Source: UBA11164 sp002420085
GTDB lineage: Bacteria; Pseudomonadota; Gammaproteobacteria; Xanthomonadales; Xanthomonadaceae
NCBI GenBank assembly: GCA_031976395.1
Contig: DALYLJ010000087.1
Location: 1 to 12,844 of the forward strand
Length of the DNA stretch: 12,844 nt
Reading direction: 5' to 3'
In this document: positions 7,100 through 12,844 of the stretch, in pieces
Position numbering within the stretch: position 1 is the first letter of the stretch
Layout: each line of letters starts with the position of its first letter
Made by a program: the position numbers and the translations under genes
Notes under the pieces: generated by a model
What the model was told of the DNA's origin: nothing
Database searches by the model: none
The model's input: only the letters and a program-made list of their open reading frames with translations

Positions 7100-7696
7100 T
7101 CAACGACTCGGCAACCCACGATCGTCGGGGTAACCGGGCTCATCAATCGGGCTGATCGCAACCCGAACCTGGAGCCGATGTCCGGGATCGTTCTTCAACC
7201 GGGAGATGTAGACCTCGCCCTTGTGCCGGTACTCGACTTCATAGCCGATCAACTCGCGACTCTCGCGCTCGACCTCGACGATCCGGCATCCCGGCCGGAC
7301 CTCTTCCACCGGTTGGTAGCGATCCCGATCATGCTGGCCGGCGCGATTCCCGATCGCACCGCCGACCACGGCACCGCCGACCGTGGCGGCAACCCGACCA
7401 CTGCCGCTGCCAATCTGATTGCCGACCGCACCGCCGATGATTGCACCGAGCACGGCTCCGGCACCATTGCCACGCCGCCGAGGCTCGATCCGCTGATAGA
7501 CCACCTCATCGTCGCACTGCTGCTCGGGCTCACTGTAGATCACCCGCTGGTAGATCGGGTCGGCACGCAACACCTCGGCGTAGTCGTAGCTGACAGACTC
7601 GACCACCGGCAGTTGCTGACCGTTGGCAGCGGTGGAAACCAGCAACAGCAGGGTGGACAGTTCGGCGGCAAACGACGTCTGGATGGCAGTGTGCAT
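7100..7696 (-). CDS. Glycine-zipper 2TM (17-kDa antigen / YcfJ-like) envelope protein
   Basis: The 198-residue reading from the ATG at 7696 starts with a signal-peptide-like segment (FAAELSTLLLLVSTAANG, cleavage near 26). Residues 78-96 and 103-120 are two glycine-zipper helices rich in GxxxG spacing (GAGAVLGAIIGGAVGNQIG and VGGAVVGGAIGNRAG), as in the Rickettsia 17-kDa surface antigen family. The C-terminal 135-180 region (PGCRIVEVERE...GYEVEYRHKGE...NDPGHRLQVRV) matches the end of YcfJ-like proteins. Two Cys (61, 137) flank the zipper and could form a disulfide. It is probably periplasmic or outer-membrane associated; the exact function is unknown. In-frame ATGs at 7750 and 7822 are possible but lack better ribosome sites. 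The gene is convergent with nirS and divergent from cysS. Confidence 0.8.
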   Translation of the reverse strand: MHTAIQTSFAAELSTLLLLVSTAANGQQLPVVESVSYDYAEVLRADPIYQRVIYSEPEQQCDDEVVYQRIEPRRRGNGAGAVLGAIIGGAVGNQIGSGSGRVAATVGGAVVGGAIGNRAGQHDRDRYQPVEEVRPGCRIVEVERESRELIGYEVEYRHKGEVYISRLKNDPGHRLQVRVAISPIDEPGYPDDRGLPSR

Positions 7697-7917
7697 GGTC
7701 TGGCCCGTCTCGATTGCGGTGGCGGTGGCGAGTGCGATCGCGGTGGTCATCGACACGATGACGGCCAGGCCGGGATTACGGTGCCCCCTCGCAGCCCCCT
7801 GTTCGATCGCTCCCGGAGGCATTGCACCACCGGCGGCCTGAACCCCGGCTTTAACCTCCGTTTCACACCTGCTCGCATGCTGAACGAGCGTCGCCGGGCA
7901 AGCCGACGCCAGCCACT

Positions 7918-7926
7918 TGCTAAAAT
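7918..7926 (+). promoter_or_regulatory. Candidate extended -10 promoter of cysS
   Basis: TGC-TAAAAT combines a TGn extension with a 5/6 match to TATAAT, 27 bp upstream of the cysS ATG. The leader would be about 20 nt. No good -35 is present, as is allowed for extended -10 promoters. Confidence 0.5.
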
Positions 7927-7953
7927 GGCGGTTTACCCAGAGCCGATGCCCGC

Positions 7954-9336
7954 ATGGACCTGTGCTTCTACAACAGTCTCAGCCGCTCGCTGGAAACCTT
8001 CACTCCGGCCGATCCGTCGCGGGTGACCATGTACGTCTGCGGGCCGACGGTCTACAACTATGTCCACATCGGCAACGCCCGCCCGGCCGTGGTTTTCGGG
8101 GTTCTGGCCAGCCTGCTCCGGCGGCGCTACGGCCGGGTCGTCTACGCCCGCAACATCACCGATGTCGATGACAAGATCAATGCCGCCGCCAGAACGGCCG
8201 GGGTCGAGATTGGTGCCATCACCTCGCGCTTCGCGCAAGCCTACCGCGACGACATGACGGCACTCGGAGTCGCGCCGCCCGATGTCGAACCGCATGCCAC
8301 CGACCACATCGGCCAGATCATCGCCATGATCGAGCGGCTGATCGCCAACGGCCATGCCTATGCCGCCGAGGGCCATGTGCTGTTCGCCGTGGCCAGCTTC
8401 CCGGACTACGGCCGGCTGTCCCGCCGCGCCCCCGATGAATTGCTGGCCGGCGCTCGGGTCGAAGTCGCACCTTACAAGCGCGATGCCGGCGACTTCGTGC
8501 TCTGGAAACCATCCACACCGGACCTGCCGGGCTGGGACAGCCCCTGGGGACGTGGCCGGCCGGGCTGGCACATCGAATGTTCGGCGATGGCCGAGGCACA
8601 CCTCGGCGAAACCATCGACATCCATGCCGGCGGCGTAGACCTCCAGTTCCCACATCACGAGAACGAGATCGCCCAGAGCACCTGCGCCCACGGCGGCAAG
8701 CCCTTCGCACGGTTCTGGCTGCACAATGGCATGCTGACCTTCGACGGCGCCAAGATGTCGAAGTCGATCGGCAATGTCACCCTGGTCCACGACCTGCTCG
8801 CCACCTACCCAGCCGAAGCCTTGCGTCTGGCCCTGCTGTCGGCGCACTACCGGCAACCGCTGGACTGGTCGGATGCCTTGATCGAACAGAGTGTCCGCAC
8901 CCTCGACCGACTGTACGGAACCCTGCGCGACCTCGGCACAGCCGATGCCCCCACCGAGGCCGACACGCCCACGGTACCCGCTGCGGTCGAAGCGGCGCTC
9001 GCTGATGACCTGAACACACCGGTCGCCCTGGCCGAACTGGCGCAGATCGCCGCCGCCGCCCGCAAGGCCGACACCCCCACCCGGCGTCAGCATGCGCGCG
9101 CCGACCTGCTCGGCGCCGGTCGAGCCCTTGGCCTGTTGCAACTCACGCCGGATCAGTGGTTCTCGCGCGGCCGCACCGACGATGATGCCGGCATCCAGGC
9201 ACTGATCGAACAACGCGCCGACGCCAAGCGCACCCGCGACTTCGCCCGCGCCGATGCCATCCGCGAGCAACTCGCCGCCATGGGCATCCAACTCGAAGAC
9301 ACGCCGCAGGGCGTGCGCTGGCGCCGTTCTGAATGA
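7954..9336 (+). CDS. cysS: Cysteine--tRNA ligase
   Basis: CysRS charges tRNA-Cys in the cytoplasm using ATP. The 460-residue class I synthetase has the family's normal length. It shows MYVCGPTVY (Cys29), the HIGN signature (38-41) and the KMSKS signature (267-271). The remaining zinc ligands are in IECSAMA (Cys209) and FPHHENE (His234, Glu238). These zinc positions coincide almost exactly with those of E. coli CysRS (C28, C209, H234, E238). The C-terminal anticodon-binding region includes the typical RAxAKRxRDFARADAIREQL helix. No strong Shine-Dalgarno precedes the ATG. The stop overlaps the sufE start by ATGA, implying translational coupling. Confidence 0.97.
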   Translation: MDLCFYNSLSRSLETFTPADPSRVTMYVCGPTVYNYVHIGNARPAVVFGVLASLLRRRYGRVVYARNITDVDDKINAAARTAGVEIGAITSRFAQAYRDDMTALGVAPPDVEPHATDHIGQIIAMIERLIANGHAYAAEGHVLFAVASFPDYGRLSRRAPDELLAGARVEVAPYKRDAGDFVLWKPSTPDLPGWDSPWGRGRPGWHIECSAMAEAHLGETIDIHAGGVDLQFPHHENEIAQSTCAHGGKPFARFWLHNGMLTFDGAKMSKSIGNVTLVHDLLATYPAEALRLALLSAHYRQPLDWSDALIEQSVRTLDRLYGTLRDLGTADAPTEADTPTVPAAVEAALADDLNTPVALAELAQIAAAARKADTPTRRQHARADLLGAGRALGLLQLTPDQWFSRGRTDDDAGIQALIEQRADAKRTRDFARADAIREQLAAMGIQLEDTPQGVRWRRSE

Positions 9337-9788
9337 CCATGAGCGCCCAGACCAGCGCCACGCTGTTGCCAACGGAAGCGAGCGCGGCCGAAGCACAGGC
9401 CGCGATCATTGAGGAGTTCGGCCTGTTCGGCGACTGGTCCGAACGCTACCAGTACCTGATCGACCTGGGTCGGCAACTGCCGGCGTTTCCCGAGCACCTC
9501 AAGACCGACCAGTACCGCCTGCACGGCTGTCAGTCGATGGTCTGGATCGTCGCCGAGGGCGACGCCGATCGGATCGATTTCCGCGCGGTCAGCGATTCGG
9601 CCATCGTGTCCGGCCTGATCCACCTGGCCCTACGGGTCTATTCGGGCCGTTCTGCACAGGAAATCCTGGCCACCGAGCCCACGTTCATCGCCGGAATCGG
9701 TCTCGCCAAGCACCTTTCTCCGACTCGCAGCAACGGCCTGTCAGCCTTGCTGGCCTACATCCGCACGCGCGCCGCCGCAGCCTGCTGA
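9333..9788 (+). CDS. sufE: SufE family cysteine desulfuration protein
   Basis: SufE accepts the persulfide sulfur released by the cysteine desulfurase SufS and passes it to the SufBCD scaffold for Fe-S cluster assembly; related CsdE-type proteins serve similar desulfurases. The 151-residue product carries the sulfur-acceptor motif HGCQSMVW, with Cys66 equivalent to E. coli SufE Cys51. It also has FGLFGDWSERYQYLIDLG and the C-terminal GLAKHLSPTRSNGL, all characteristic of the family. The start ATG overlaps the cysS stop codon; a second ATG at 9339 is an alternative. The suf operon itself is not in the window, so this is a stand-alone copy coupled to cysS. Both genes use cysteine, but the link may be simple operon coincidence. 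Confidence 0.93.
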   Translation: MTMSAQTSATLLPTEASAAEAQAAIIEEFGLFGDWSERYQYLIDLGRQLPAFPEHLKTDQYRLHGCQSMVWIVAEGDADRIDFRAVSDSAIVSGLIHLALRVYSGRSAQEILATEPTFIAGIGLAKHLSPTRSNGLSALLAYIRTRAAAAC

Positions 9789-10151
9789 ACCTGCACGGTG
9801 AATCCGGGCTCCGCTCCGAAGCCGTCTGCTCGGACGCCGCCCGGACGCGCCGATCCCGGCCGCTGGCGCGCACGGCCGACACGATGAAAATCGTAGACCG
9901 AGCTTCGTCGCCAACGGTGGTCACCGATAGATGGTGACAATTGCTGCTTGACGTGCTCGAAAGTTCACTGCTACGGTCTGCCGCGAACGCACACGCCGAC
10001 CGTCCAATGATGGTTCGATCGGTTGGCAAGGGAATCCGGAGCGGTCCGCGAACTGCGTGCCTTCTGGAGGCTCGACGTGATCCGGGTCCACGTCGCAGCG
10101 CAGTTGTCGAGCCCGGTTCGCACCACGTCCAACTCTATGGAGGAGCACCCA
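9789..10151 (+). other. Intergenic leader before the lanthipeptide genes
   Basis: This 363-bp stretch marks the change from housekeeping genes to the lanthipeptide locus. No convincing separate gene is seen. It holds a candidate promoter at 9948-9977 and a long leader of about 170 nt. The leader contains a GGAGG (10066-10070) six nt before a GTG at 10077 that is in frame with the first precursor. A weak 6-bp inverted repeat lies at 9846-9870. Confidence 0.6.
9948..9977 (+). promoter_or_regulatory. Candidate promoter of the lanthipeptide precursor array
   Basis: TTGACG (9948-9953, 5/6 to the -35 consensus) is followed after 18 bp by TACGGT (9972-9977, 3/6 to the -10 consensus). It is the best sigma70-like site I see between sufE and the first precursor gene. 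The transcript would carry about 165 nt before the precursor ATG at 10152. Confidence 0.4.
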
Positions 10152-10334
10152 ATGAACACGATCGAACTGACTCGCGAAGAAAGTGCCGCCCTGGCCCGCC
10201 AGACCGCCGGCATCGTCGAACTCGACGATCAGGCCCTGGCCAGCATCGCCGGTGGCTGCACCAGCACCTGCGGCGGTGGTTTCCGGACCACCAGCCTGAC
10301 CAGTTGCGTGGCGCCCGGTACCCAGTGCCCCTGA
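10152..10334 (+). CDS. Class II lanthipeptide precursor peptide, copy 1
   Basis: A 60-residue precursor. The leader (1-35) starts MNTIELTREE and ends ELDDQALASIAGG, a double-glycine site with hydrophobic residues at -4, -7 and -12, as recognised by C39 peptidases of LanT-type exporters. The 25-residue core begins CTSTCGGGF and ends SCVAPGTQCP. It has Cys at 36, 40, 52 and 59 and nine Ser/Thr as dehydration sites. GGAGGAG at 10139-10145, six nt before the ATG, supports this start. An in-frame ATG 15 nt upstream, conserved in all copies, and a GTG at 10077 with its own GGAGG are alternatives. It differs from copy 2 only at residues 45 (Arg/Leu) and 54 (Ala/Pro). The nearby LanM supports the class. 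Activity is unknown. Confidence 0.85.
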   Translation: MNTIELTREESAALARQTAGIVELDDQALASIAGGCTSTCGGGFRTTSLTSCVAPGTQCP

Positions 10335-10358
10335 TCCATCGCGATCGGTGAACGAGAG

Positions 10359-10377
10359 GGCCATCCGCTGGACGGCC
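10359..10377 (+). terminator. Inter-precursor hairpin 1
   Basis: GGCCATCC and GGACGGCC form an 8-bp stem with one A-C mismatch around a 3-nt loop, 24 nt after the stop codon of copy 1. The following sequence (TTCTACACC) is a poor T-run. It is probably a leaky terminator or a processing/stabilising hairpin. Confidence 0.5.
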
Positions 10378-10457
10378 TTCTACACCGGATCGGCAACGAC
10401 AGGTTCTACCTGCCGAAGCCAATCCGCAACACGACCAAGGACATGAAGGAATCACCC

Positions 10458-10640
10458 ATGAACACGATCGAACTGACTCGCGAAGAAAGTGCCGCCCTGG
10501 CCCGCCAGACCGCCGGCATCGTCGAACTCGACGATCAGGCCCTGGCCAGCATCGCCGGTGGCTGCACCAGCACCTGCGGCGGTGGTTTCCTGACCACCAG
10601 CCTGACCAGTTGCGTGCCGCCCGGCACCCAGTGCCCCTGA
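10458..10640 (+). CDS. Class II lanthipeptide precursor peptide, copy 2
   Basis: A 60-residue precursor with a leader identical to copy 1 and the GG cleavage site at 34-35. The core starts CTSTCGGGFL and ends SCVPPGTQCP, with Cys at 36, 40, 52 and 59 and Ser/Thr at the same places as copy 1. The start is supported by AAGGA (10446-10450), seven nt upstream. That motif lies inside the codons of the conserved in-frame upstream ATG (10443), which has no well-spaced ribosome site of its own. Leu45 and Pro54 replace Arg and Ala of copy 1, so the two products would differ in charge and turn geometry but keep the same ring residues. It is followed by hairpin 2 and is expected to be a LanM substrate. 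Confidence 0.85.
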   Translation: MNTIELTREESAALARQTAGIVELDDQALASIAGGCTSTCGGGFLTTSLTSCVPPGTQCP

Positions 10641-10664
10641 TCCATCGCGATCGGTGAACGAGAG

Positions 10665-10683
10665 GGCCGTCCACTGGGCGGCC
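10665..10683 (+). terminator. Inter-precursor hairpin 2
   Basis: GGCCGTCC pairs with GGGCGGCC over eight base pairs, one of them G-U, with the 3-nt loop ACT, followed by TTCTTCA. It lies 24 nt after the stop codon of copy 2, the same place as hairpin 1. Confidence 0.55.
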
Positions 10684-10763
10684 TTCTTCACCGAATCGGC
10701 AACGACAGGCTCTACCTGCTGAAGCCAATCCGTAACACGACCAAGGACATGAAGGAATCACTC

Positions 10764-10955
10764 ATGAACACGATCGAACTGACTCGCGAAGAACGCATCG
10801 CCCTGGCCCGCCAGACCGCCGGCATCGTCGAACTCGACGATCAGGCCCTGGCCAGCATCGCCGGTGGCTGCACCAGCACCTGCGGTGGTGGTGGCGGTAT
10901 TGGAGGAACCACGTGGATCGACAGCTGCACGCAGCCGGGCCAGCTCTGCCCCTGA
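10764..10955 (+). CDS. Class II lanthipeptide precursor peptide, copy 3 (divergent core)
   Basis: A 63-residue precursor. The leader differs from copies 1 and 2 only at residues 11-12 (RI for SA) and keeps the ELDDQALASIAGG processing end. The 28-residue core starts with the same CTSTCGGG, then has a longer Gly-rich linker and a new middle (TTWIDSC), and ends TQPGQLCP. Cys are at 36, 40, 55 and 62. Aligned to the other copies, the Thr-Thr pair 6 and 5 residues before the third Cys, the Ser just before it and the PG-x2-CP end are kept. The ring topology is therefore probably shared while the middle surface changes. AAGGA lies seven nt before the ATG. It is followed by hairpin 3 and then by about 220 bp before the LanM ATG. 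Confidence 0.85.
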   Translation: MNTIELTREERIALARQTAGIVELDDQALASIAGGCTSTCGGGGGIGGTTWIDSCTQPGQLCP

Positions 10956-10979
10956 TCCATCGCGACCGGTGAACGAGAA

Positions 10980-10998
10980 GGCCGTCCACAGGGCGGCC
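10980..10998 (+). terminator. Hairpin 3 after the precursor array
   Basis: GGCCGTCC / GGGCGGCC (8 bp, one G-U, loop ACA) is followed by TTCTTCCTT, the best T-rich tract of the three copies. It lies 24 nt after the stop codon of copy 3. This is the strongest terminator candidate of the set and would limit read-through into lanM, giving more precursor than enzyme. Confidence 0.65.
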
Positions 10999-11220
10999 TT
11001 CTTCCTTGATCGACCGTAACCGTAATGGCATGACAGCCGGTCAGATCGATCCGACGGCAGCGTCCCTGCCGATGCAGGGTCAACGGCAACACCCCCGGCC
11101 GGTATCAGCCGAGCCAGCACCGACCCATGGAGAACGGCCCTGGCACACTCGAATGCAGCGCGACCGGCGCGCCAAGAAACACTCGATATCCAACACGCGC
11201 TGACACCGTTTCTCGCGTTC

Positions 11221-12844
11221 ATGGGCCCGATCCTGGCCGAGGTCCGGTCCGATCTGAATGCCCGCATCCAGGCGGCCCATCACCGCATGCCCGGCGCCCT
11301 CGAAGCCAGTGCCCTGAGTGCCGAGTGTCAGGCCAGTCTGGATGCAACGCTGACATCCTGGTGTGCGAAGACCCTGATTCTCGATCTGGCCATCGCCCGT
11401 CACAGCGGCCGATTGTTCGGTGACAGTCCCGAACGTCGCCTGCGATCGCATCTGGATGAACTGGCCTCACCCGCCGGCCGACGTCGGCTGGCTCGGGAAT
11501 ACCCCCTGCTGATCCGCGATGCCCGACGACTGGCACGCCAGACGGCGCATGCCCTGGCCGAGATCATCGAGCGGGTGGCGAATGACCATCGCCTGATCTT
11601 CGCCCGACTGGCCGAGCCGGGGCATGCGCCAACCGCACTGACCGGCATCCGCTTCGGACTCGGCGACCGCCACCAGGGTGGCCGTCGGGTCAGTGCCCTG
11701 CACTTCGACACCCTCCAGGTCATGTACAAGCCGCGTTCGCTGGCCAATGAACTGGGTTTCGAGCGCTTCCTGTCGGAACTCCAGCGGCTCGGCATCGGCG
11801 AGGATCTGCGCCTGCCCCGTCACCTCGGTCGGCGCGGTTACGGCTATGCCGAGTTCATCCCGCATCGCCACCTGTCGAACCCGGAACTGGCCGGCGACTT
11901 CTACCGCCGCTATGGCGAGTGGGTCGCGATCGCGCACGTCGCGGCAGCCACCGATATCCACCACGAGAACATCATCGCCGACGGCGCCCATCCGGTCCTG
12001 ATCGACCTGGAAACGGTCGCGCAGCCCTGTCGCGGCGAGGTCGGTCTCGGGTTCTGGCGACGCGGACCGGACGCCGACACCCTGACCCACTCCAGCATGC
12101 TGCCGAAACCGGATGCCAACGAGGGCGGCAGGGATCTGTCGGCCCTGGCCCACGTGGTCGGCACCACCCCGGCCAGCGTGTTGATCGGTCAGGGGGACGA
12201 TCTCCGCTTCGAGACCGTAGCCATGCCATTCGATCGCTCCGGCAACCTGCCAAACCACGCCGGTCGGGTCATACCGGCCTGGCAGCACAAGGCCGAGCTG
12301 GTCACAGGATTCGAGACGGCCTACCGACGCCTATGTGCGCACAAGGCCACGCTGTTGCGGGCCGACGGCCCGACCCGCTGGCTGACCCGATTGCGTCCGC
12401 GCGTCCTGATCCGCCGAACCGGGGCCTACGTCAAACTGCTGAACTACCTCAGCCACCCTGACAGCCTGCGCAGTCAGCGCGCTCGCGAACGCATCCTCGC
12501 CACGCTCGCCGAGCAGTCGCGCTTGCACCCTGGCATGCAGCGCTGCGCGGTTCTGGAGCAGCGCGCACTGGCGCGACTGGATATTCCCCGCATTCTGGCT
12601 CCGGCCGATAGCCGTGATGCCTGCGATCATCGGGGTCAGCGGGTCGGTCCGGTGTTCGGCAGCAGCGGTCGGTCAGAAATCCGTCGCCGGATCCGCAGCC
12701 TGTGTCAGCGCGACCTCGACCGCCAGCGTCATCTGCTCGACCAGACCATCGAATCGACCCGCCCGATCGAGCAGACCCTTGTGGTGCCCCTGCGCTCAGC
12801 GCGGGCGGCCGATGCGCCACTGACCGCAATCGATCCGAACACCA
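11221..12844 (+). CDS. lanM: Class II lanthipeptide synthetase LanM, 3' end beyond window
   Basis: LanM enzymes phosphorylate and eliminate Ser/Thr of the precursor and then form (methyl)lanthionine rings. The visible 541 residues cover the dehydratase (DUF4135) domain. MYKPRS holds Lys170; TDIHHENII gives Asp245, His247 and Asn250; LIDLET gives Asp262. The offsets +2, +5 and +17 equal those I recall for CylM D347/H349/N352/D364. RVLIRRT gives Arg394 and Thr400, six apart, like CylM elimination residues R506/T512. GYGYAEFI (207-213) is also typical. The zinc-binding LanC-like cyclase domain lies past the edge. The first conventional start is ATG 11221, but no Shine-Dalgarno precedes it, and the open frame upstream still looks LanM-like; a CTG at 11140 with GGAG seven nt before it is an alternative. 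Substrates are presumably the three upstream precursors. Confidence 0.88.
   Translation, partial: MGPILAEVRSDLNARIQAAHHRMPGALEASALSAECQASLDATLTSWCAKTLILDLAIARHSGRLFGDSPERRLRSHLDELASPAGRRRLAREYPLLIRDARRLARQTAHALAEIIERVANDHRLIFARLAEPGHAPTALTGIRFGLGDRHQGGRRVSALHFDTLQVMYKPRSLANELGFERFLSELQRLGIGEDLRLPRHLGRRGYGYAEFIPHRHLSNPELAGDFYRRYGEWVAIAHVAAATDIHHENIIADGAHPVLIDLETVAQPCRGEVGLGFWRRGPDADTLTHSSMLPKPDANEGGRDLSALAHVVGTTPASVLIGQGDDLRFETVAMPFDRSGNLPNHAGRVIPAWQHKAELVTGFETAYRRLCAHKATLLRADGPTRWLTRLRPRVLIRRTGAYVKLLNYLSHPDSLRSQRARERILATLAEQSRLHPGMQRCAVLEQRALARLDIPRILAPADSRDACDHRGQRVGPVFGSSGRSEIRRRIRSLCQRDLDRQRHLLDQTIESTRPIEQTLVVPLRSARAADAPLTAIDPNT

Larger units (their letters stand above)
10152..10998 (+). 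repeat. 306-bp tandem repeat carrying precursor genes (2 full units, 1 partial)
   Basis: The three precursor ATGs are at 10152, 10458 and 10764, exactly 306 bp apart. Units 1 and 2 contain a precursor gene, a hairpin and a similar spacer leading to AAGGA before the next ATG. Unit 3 ends at its hairpin (10998), after which the similarity stops. Copies 1 and 2 are nearly identical in the leader-coding part, implying recent duplication or gene conversion. The exact repeat ends are not determined. Confidence 0.85.

Noticed and set aside
7933..9396. A 487-codon open frame on the minus strand opposite cysS.
   Set aside because: Antisense shadow of cysS; its composition is repetitive Gly/Asp/Val typical of such shadows.
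9846..9870. CGCGCC...GGCGCG inverted repeat after sufE as a terminator.
   Set aside because: Six base pairs with a 13-nt loop and no T-run, about 60 nt after the stop; too weak to call.
10135..10761. A 208-codon minus-strand frame with an internal repeated protein segment.
   Set aside because: The repeat is only the antisense image of the tandem precursor genes.
10152..10998. CRISPR or other short-repeat array.
   Set aside because: The 306-bp repeat contains protein-coding genes and has no short repeat/spacer pattern.
11006..11423. Short plus-strand frames at 11006-11203 and 11127-11423 before and over the LanM start.
   Set aside because: Neither encodes a recognisable leader or LanM sequence; the LanM-like signal is in the third frame. 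They remain relevant only if a frameshift exists.

Overview
The window looks like chromosomal DNA of a GC-rich gammaproteobacterium, most like the Xanthomonadales/Lysobacterales. The reasons are the yebC-ruvC-ruvA order, strongly G/C-ending codons, the closeness of the housekeeping proteins to gammaproteobacterial families, and a degenerate CGGGATT heptad array of a kind I remember from intergenic DNA of that group. The lineage is inferred, not proven. No tRNA, rRNA, CRISPR array, transposase or integrase was found.

Layout. Positions 71-2101 (minus strand) hold a yebC-ruvC-ruvA block for recombination and repair. Positions 2289-4529 (minus) encode a TonB-dependent outer-membrane receptor of the heme/hemoglobin type. 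It is divergent from a cytochrome cd1 nitrite reductase gene (nirS, 4878-6980, plus) that carries an extra N-terminal c-type heme domain. The 348-bp divergent region contains a good FNR/DNR-like box with -10-like hexamers at about class-II spacing on both sides. The nitrite reductase and the receptor may therefore be switched together by low oxygen or NO. A strong hairpin ends nirS. A convergent gene (7100-7696, minus) encodes a periplasmic glycine-zipper (17-kDa antigen/YcfJ-like) protein. Next come cysS and sufE (plus), overlapping by ATGA.

The accessory part runs from about 9,800 to the right edge and is the start of a class II lanthipeptide locus. It has three tandem precursor genes (10152-10334, 10458-10640, 10764-10955) repeated with an exact 306-bp period. 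Each is followed by a near-identical GC-rich hairpin. After them lies the 5' part of a LanM lanthipeptide synthetase (11221 to the edge), with the dehydratase-domain catalytic residues visible and the C-terminal cyclase domain outside the window. The precursors share an almost invariant double-glycine leader and a core scheme C-T-S-T-C-G3-x(2 or 5)-T-T-x3-S-C-x2-P-G-x2-C-P. LanM would dehydrate Ser/Thr and form thioether rings, and a C39-peptidase transporter, expected beyond the right edge, would cut after the GG and export the product.

The most unusual points are the precursor array with its repeated hairpins and the conserved-ends/variable-middle core, the missing conventional start for the protein-like upstream part of the LanM frame, the c-c-d1 form of NirS, and the possible shared control of nirS and the receptor gene.
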